Shown here: piece after piece, positions 60,493 through 64,000 of the stretch | Layout of the letters: each line of letters starts with the position of its first letter | How positions within the stretch are numbered: position 1 is the stretch's first letter | DNA from: Hyphomicrobiales bacterium | GTDB taxonomy: Bacteria > Pseudomonadota > Alphaproteobacteria > Rhizobiales > Rhizobiaceae | DNA: 64,000 nucleotides | Assembly: GCA_900470805.1 (NCBI GenBank) | Contig: UCCA01000034.1 | Location: 24,164-88,163, forward strand | Direction: 5' to 3' | The notes under the pieces: generated by a model | The model's database searches: none | Told to the model about the DNA's origin: nothing | Seen by the model: the letters and a program-made list of their open reading frames with translations, nothing else | Translations under genes and position numbers: made by a program

Positions 60493-60975
60493 ATGACGAC
60501 AATCAATTCTCCGAGCTTCAGTGGCGATACGCTTGAGATCATTGCCTTCCGCCTGCACGATCAGGAATTCTGCGTGAAGACGACAACGATCCGCGAAATC
60601 CGCGGCTGGGCGCCGTCCACTCCGATCCCGCACTCGCCGGCCGACGTCATCGGCGTCATGAACCTGCGTGGCTCGGTCATCCCGATCATCGATCTCGCCT
60701 TCAAGCTCGGCATGAAGAGCACCGTCGCCAACGAGCGCAGCGCCATCGTCGTTGCCGAAGTCCACAGCATGGTCATCGGCATGCTCGTCGATCGCGTGTC
60801 TGACATTCTGACCATCTCGGCCGACCAGGTTCAGCCTGTGCCTGAAGTCACCGCATCCTTCGACCGCGCTTTCTGCGAAGGCATCATCGCCTCGGAGAAC
60901 GGCATGATCTGCTTCCTGAACCTGGCAAAGATGTTCAAGGAAAACGAAACCGACGATCTCGTCGCTGCCGCCTAA
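60493..60975 (+). CDS. cheW: Chemotaxis coupling protein CheW
   Basis: A 160-residue adaptor between chemoreceptors and CheA. EIIAFRLHDQEFCVKTTTIREI and NLRGSVIPIIDLAFKLG are typical of CheW. ATG at 60493 with GGGA upstream. It is alone: no other che genes are in the window, so it probably serves the main che cluster elsewhere or a separate receptor such as the double-PAS protein (inference). Confidence 0.93.
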   Translation: MTTINSPSFSGDTLEIIAFRLHDQEFCVKTTTIREIRGWAPSTPIPHSPADVIGVMNLRGSVIPIIDLAFKLGMKSTVANERSAIVVAEVHSMVIGMLVDRVSDILTISADQVQPVPEVTASFDRAFCEGIIASENGMICFLNLAKMFKENETDDLVAAA

Positions 60976-60997
60976 GGCGCCTGCGCCGTCCGTTTGA

Positions 60998-61036
60998 CAT
61001 CGCCCCGCCCGGAGCAATCGTTCCGGCGGGGCGATG
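60998..61036 (+). terminator. Terminator after cheW
   Basis: CATCGCCCCGCC (60998-61009) and GGCGGGGCGATG (61025-61036), 12-bp arms, followed by CGTTTT. Confidence 0.8.
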
Positions 61037-61289
61037 CGTTTTGGTCAGCTGGCGGTCGAGCTCGAGCCCGTTTATTCCGCACATCAGGCGCGCGTGCGAC
61101 AGCTTGCCTATTGCGCGGTTTTTCAGTGCATTCCCTCTTTAAACCTTTCGGGCTTCCCACCATATCCTGAGCAGGTTCCTGACCACCGTTTTGTTCGGTG
61201 CAGGGAAAAATGGCTCGCCTTTTGAGGGAGCTCAATCTCAGTCATCGGTCTGTGCCTTATGAGGGCAGGGCGATTTATGGAGGTACAGT
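61037..61289. other. Upstream region of clpB
   Basis: No gene is supported. A heat-shock sigma-32 promoter is expected, but I could not find a convincing CTTGAA/CCATAT-type pair. The ribosome site GGAGG precedes the clpB start. Confidence 0.3.
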
Positions 61290-63887
61290 ATGAATATCGA
61301 GAAATACTCCGAGCGGGTGCGCGGTTTCATCCAGTCGGCGCAAACCTATGCGCTGGCGCAGGGTCACCAGCAGTTCGCTCCCGAGCACGTTTTGAAAGTG
61401 CTGCTCGACGACGACCAGGGCATGGCCGCATCGCTGATCGAGCGGGCCGGCGGCGACGCCAAGGCGGCCCGCCTTGCCAATGATGCCGCCCTTGCCAAGC
61501 TGCCGAAAGTTTCCGGCGGCAATGGTCAGATTTATCTCGCGGCCCCCCTCGCCAAGGTTCTGTCGACGGCCGAAGAGGCCTCGAAGAAGGCTGGCGACAG
61601 TTTCGTCACTGTCGAGCGGCTGCTGCAGGCGCTGGCGATGGAATCATCGACCTCGACGACGCTGAAGAATGCCGGCGTCACCGCGCTTGGCCTCAACCAG
61701 GTCATCAATGACATCCGCAAGGGCCGCACGGCCGACAGCGCCAACGCCGAACAGGGCTTTGACGCGCTGAAGAAGTTTGCCCGCGACCTGACGGCGGAAG
61801 CCCGTGATGGGCGGCTCGATCCCGTGATCGGCCGCGATGACGAAATCCGCCGCACCATCCAGGTTCTGTCGCGCCGCACCAAGAACAACCCTGTCCTGAT
61901 CGGTGAACCTGGCGTCGGCAAGACGGCGATCGCCGAAGGCTTGGCGCTGCGCATCGTCAATGGCGACGTGCCGGAAAGCCTCAAGGACAAGAAGCTGATG
62001 GCGCTCGACATGGGTGCCTTGATCGCTGGCGCCAAGTATCGCGGCGAGTTCGAGGAGCGGCTGAAGAGCGTGCTCAACGAAGTGCAGGCCGAAAACGGAG
62101 AGATCATCCTGTTCATCGACGAGATGCACACGCTCGTCGGCGCCGGCAAGGGGGATGGGGCGATGGATGCCTCCAACCTGTTGAAGCCGGCATTGGCGCG
62201 CGGCGAGCTGCACTGCGTCGGCGCGACCACGCTCGACGAATATCGCAAGCATGTCGAGAAAGACCCGGCGCTCGCCCGTCGTTTCCAGCCGATCGTCGTC
62301 GAGGAACCGACCGTCGAGGACACAATCTCGATCCTGCGCGGCCTGAAGGAAAAATACGAGCAGCACCACAAGGTGCGGATATCCGATTCGTCGCTGGTGG
62401 CGGCCGCGACGCTGTCGAACCGCTATATCACCGATCGCTTCCTGCCGGACAAGGCCATCGACCTGATGGACGAGGCGGCGGCGCGGCTGCGCATGCAGGT
62501 GGATTCCAAGCCTGAGGAACTCGATGAGCTCGATCGCCGCATCATGCAGCTGAAGATCGAGCGCGAGGCGCTGAAGAAGGAAACCGACGTGGCCTCGGCC
62601 GACCGGCTGGTGCGGCTCGAGACCGAACTCACCGATCTCGAAGAGAGCGCCGATGCGCTGACGGCCCGCTGGCAGTCGGAAAAGCAGAAGCTCGGCTTGG
62701 CCGCCGACCTGAAGAAGGAACTCGACGATGCCCGCAACGACCTGGCGATCGCCCAGCGCAAGGGAGAATTCCAGCGCGCCGGCGAACTGACCTACGGCGT
62801 CATTCCGGAGCTTGAAAAGAAGCTCGCGGAGGCGGAGGCTCAGGACAACGATCGCAGCGCCATGGTGCAGGAGGTCGTCACCCCTGATAACATCGCCCAT
62901 ATCGTTTCCCGCTGGACCGGTATTCCTGTCGAGAAGATGCTGGAAGGCGACCGCGAGAAGCTGCTTCGGATGGAAGACGAGCTGGCGAAATCGGTGATCG
63001 GCCAGGGCGATGCGGTTCAGGCCGTATCGCGGGCGGTACGCCGTGCGCGCGCCGGACTGCAGGATCCGAACCGGCCGCTCGGCTCGTTCATCTTCCTCGG
63101 CCCGACCGGTGTCGGCAAGACGGAGCTGACCAAGGCATTGGCCCGCTTCCTGTTCGACGATGAGACGGCGATGGTGCGCATGGACATGTCGGAGTACATG
63201 GAGAAGCACTCCGTGGCCCGGCTGATCGGTGCCCCTCCCGGCTATGTCGGCTATGAGGAAGGCGGTTCGCTGACGGAAGCCGTGCGTCGCAGGCCCTATC
63301 AGGTCGTGCTGTTCGATGAGATCGAAAAGGCGCATCCCGATGTCTTCAACGTGCTCCTGCAGGTGCTCGACGACGGTCGCCTGACCGATGGCCAGGGCCG
63401 CACGGTCGACTTCCGCAACACGATGATCATCATGACGTCGAACCTCGGTGCCGACTATCTGACGCAGCTCGGCGAAAACGACGACAGCGATGTCGTTCGC
63501 GATCAGGTGATGGAGGTCGTGCGCGGTCATTTCCGGCCGGAGTTCCTGAACCGTATCGACGAGATCATCCTCTTCCACCGCCTGAAGCGGGACGAGATGG
63601 GCGCGATCGTCGAGATCCAGCTGAAGCGGCTGGTGAAGCTCTTGGCCGAACGCAAGATCACCATCGAGCTCGACGACGAGGCCACCCACTGGCTCGCCAA
63701 CAAGGGCTATGATCCGGTCTACGGCGCACGGCCGTTGAAGCGGGTGATCCAGAAGTTCGTGCAGGATCCGCTAGCGGAGCAAATCCTCGGCGGGCAGGTG
63801 CCGGACGGCTCGACGGTGAAGATCACCGGCGGCACGGATCGACTGCTGTTCCGGACAAAGAACGCTAGCGTCAGCGAAGCGGCGTAG
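61290..63887 (+). CDS. clpB: ATP-dependent disaggregase ClpB
   Basis: AAA+ chaperone that pulls proteins out of aggregates with DnaK. The 865-residue protein has an N-terminal Clp repeat domain, a first ATPase with GEPGVGKT at about 205, the coiled-coil middle domain (about 400-530), and a second ATPase with GPTGVGKT at about 604. GGAGG lies seven bases before the ATG. Confidence 0.97.
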   Translation: MNIEKYSERVRGFIQSAQTYALAQGHQQFAPEHVLKVLLDDDQGMAASLIERAGGDAKAARLANDAALAKLPKVSGGNGQIYLAAPLAKVLSTAEEASKKAGDSFVTVERLLQALAMESSTSTTLKNAGVTALGLNQVINDIRKGRTADSANAEQGFDALKKFARDLTAEARDGRLDPVIGRDDEIRRTIQVLSRRTKNNPVLIGEPGVGKTAIAEGLALRIVNGDVPESLKDKKLMALDMGALIAGAKYRGEFEERLKSVLNEVQAENGEIILFIDEMHTLVGAGKGDGAMDASNLLKPALARGELHCVGATTLDEYRKHVEKDPALARRFQPIVVEEPTVEDTISILRGLKEKYEQHHKVRISDSSLVAAATLSNRYITDRFLPDKAIDLMDEAAARLRMQVDSKPEELDELDRRIMQLKIEREALKKETDVASADRLVRLETELTDLEESADALTARWQSEKQKLGLAADLKKELDDARNDLAIAQRKGEFQRAGELTYGVIPELEKKLAEAEAQDNDRSAMVQEVVTPDNIAHIVSRWTGIPVEKMLEGDREKLLRMEDELAKSVIGQGDAVQAVSRAVRRARAGLQDPNRPLGSFIFLGPTGVGKTELTKALARFLFDDETAMVRMDMSEYMEKHSVARLIGAPPGYVGYEEGGSLTEAVRRRPYQVVLFDEIEKAHPDVFNVLLQVLDDGRLTDGQGRTVDFRNTMIIMTSNLGADYLTQLGENDDSDVVRDQVMEVVRGHFRPEFLNRIDEIILFHRLKRDEMGAIVEIQLKRLVKLLAERKITIELDDEATHWLANKGYDPVYGARPLKRVIQKFVQDPLAEQILGGQVPDGSTVKITGGTDRLLFRTKNASVSEAA

Positions 63888-63909
63888 GGTGATTTGAGGT
63901 TTGAGATCG

Positions 63910-63935
63910 GAAACGGCGGCTTCGGCCGCCGTTTC
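63910..63935 (+). terminator. Terminator after clpB
   Basis: GAAACGGCGGC-TTCG-GCCGCCGTTTC: 11-bp arms around a TTCG tetraloop. Confidence 0.85.
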
Positions 63936-64000
63936 TGCATATGGACACAAGAATTCGGTCTTCGTTGCCGTTGTGCCCGCGGTACCCCCTCTGCCCTGCC

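Noticed and set aside
7526..61289. A large rearrangement, because I remember clpB as lying close to prmC and the DUF4167 gene in some rhizobia, while here it is 54 kb away
   Set aside because: This rests on memory of gene order in other genomes; I cannot compare genomes here, and the intervening genes are ordinary rhizobial core genes.
1..64000. CRISPR arrays, prophage, toxin-antitoxin pairs or defence systems
   Set aside because: No regularly spaced repeats, phage structural genes or paired toxin and antitoxin genes are visible; the lone P-loop kinase at 52309-52866 has no antitoxin-like neighbour.

Overview
The window is chromosomal DNA of an alphaproteobacterium of the Rhizobiaceae type (Rhizobium/Agrobacterium/Ensifer relatives). 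The evidence is the high GC content and the gene content: a C4-pathway 5-aminolevulinate synthase (hemA), aerobic cobaltochelatase genes cobS and cobT beside a J-domain protein and bolA, the lysC-ptsP-prfA-prmC-DUF4167 run, a PrsD/PrsE-like type I exporter with a GH16 glycanase, DUF992 and DUF3108 proteins, and a sigma-70 promoter of the TTGACG-N17-TATAGA form. I could not fix the genus or species from the sequence alone.

Layout. 0-7.6 kb: the start of a methyltransferase-like gene (leftward), then lysC, ptsP, prfA, prmC and a low-complexity DUF4167 gene, all rightward. 7.8-10.8 kb: a soluble double-PAS chemoreceptor and a Gly/Asn-rich exported repeat protein. 10.8-16.4 kb: a DMT exporter, a DUF3108 protein, rpmB, a queuosine-precursor transporter gene with a possible preQ1 aptamer over its start, and a divergent AraC regulator/epimerase pair. 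16.4-25.3 kb: mostly leftward housekeeping genes (phytase-like protein, cobT, cobS, J-domain protein, DUF2938, CNNM/CorC protein, aroB, aroK), with bolA opposite. 25.5-29.3 kb: a small membrane protein, xerD, accA, an L,D-transpeptidase lipoprotein and a TusA-like protein. 29.3-33.2 kb: a His-rich CobW-type GTPase and a D,D-carboxypeptidase (leftward), an M20 amidohydrolase and tRNA-Arg(CCT). 33.5-40.6 kb: a type I secretion pair, its probable GH16 substrate and a group of small exported proteins. 40.9-52.2 kb: dxr, hemA, a glycine-zipper lipoprotein, and tamA and tamB. 52.3-57.5 kb: an accessory stretch (small kinase, GNAT acetyltransferase, a broken lrp copy, a TetR-controlled redox pair). 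57.5-64 kb: lrp, arginase, ornithine aminotransferase, cheW and clpB.

Several sets of genes work together. The lrp-rocF-rocD set degrades arginine through ornithine to glutamate semialdehyde, with an Lrp-type regulator read away from the pathway genes across a gap holding repeated half-sites. The PrsD/PrsE-like proteins probably export the GH16 enzyme encoded just downstream. TamA and TamB form the envelope module that helps insert outer-membrane proteins. AroK and AroB feed chorismate synthesis. CobS and CobT are two parts of the cobalt-inserting enzyme of B12 synthesis. The double-PAS receptor and the lone CheW are separate pieces of a chemotaxis network whose other genes lie elsewhere.

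The least explained items are: the 0.4-kb direct repeat of the 3' part of lrp bracketing the TetR redox module; seven 107-residue repeats inside an unusually long TamB; the aptamer-like hairpin over the start of the queuosine-precursor transporter gene; three tandem hairpins with CTAAAA loops at 29.3 kb; and the cluster of exported proteins without known function near the glycanase. I see no CRISPR array, no intact insertion sequence, no prophage and no rRNA operon.
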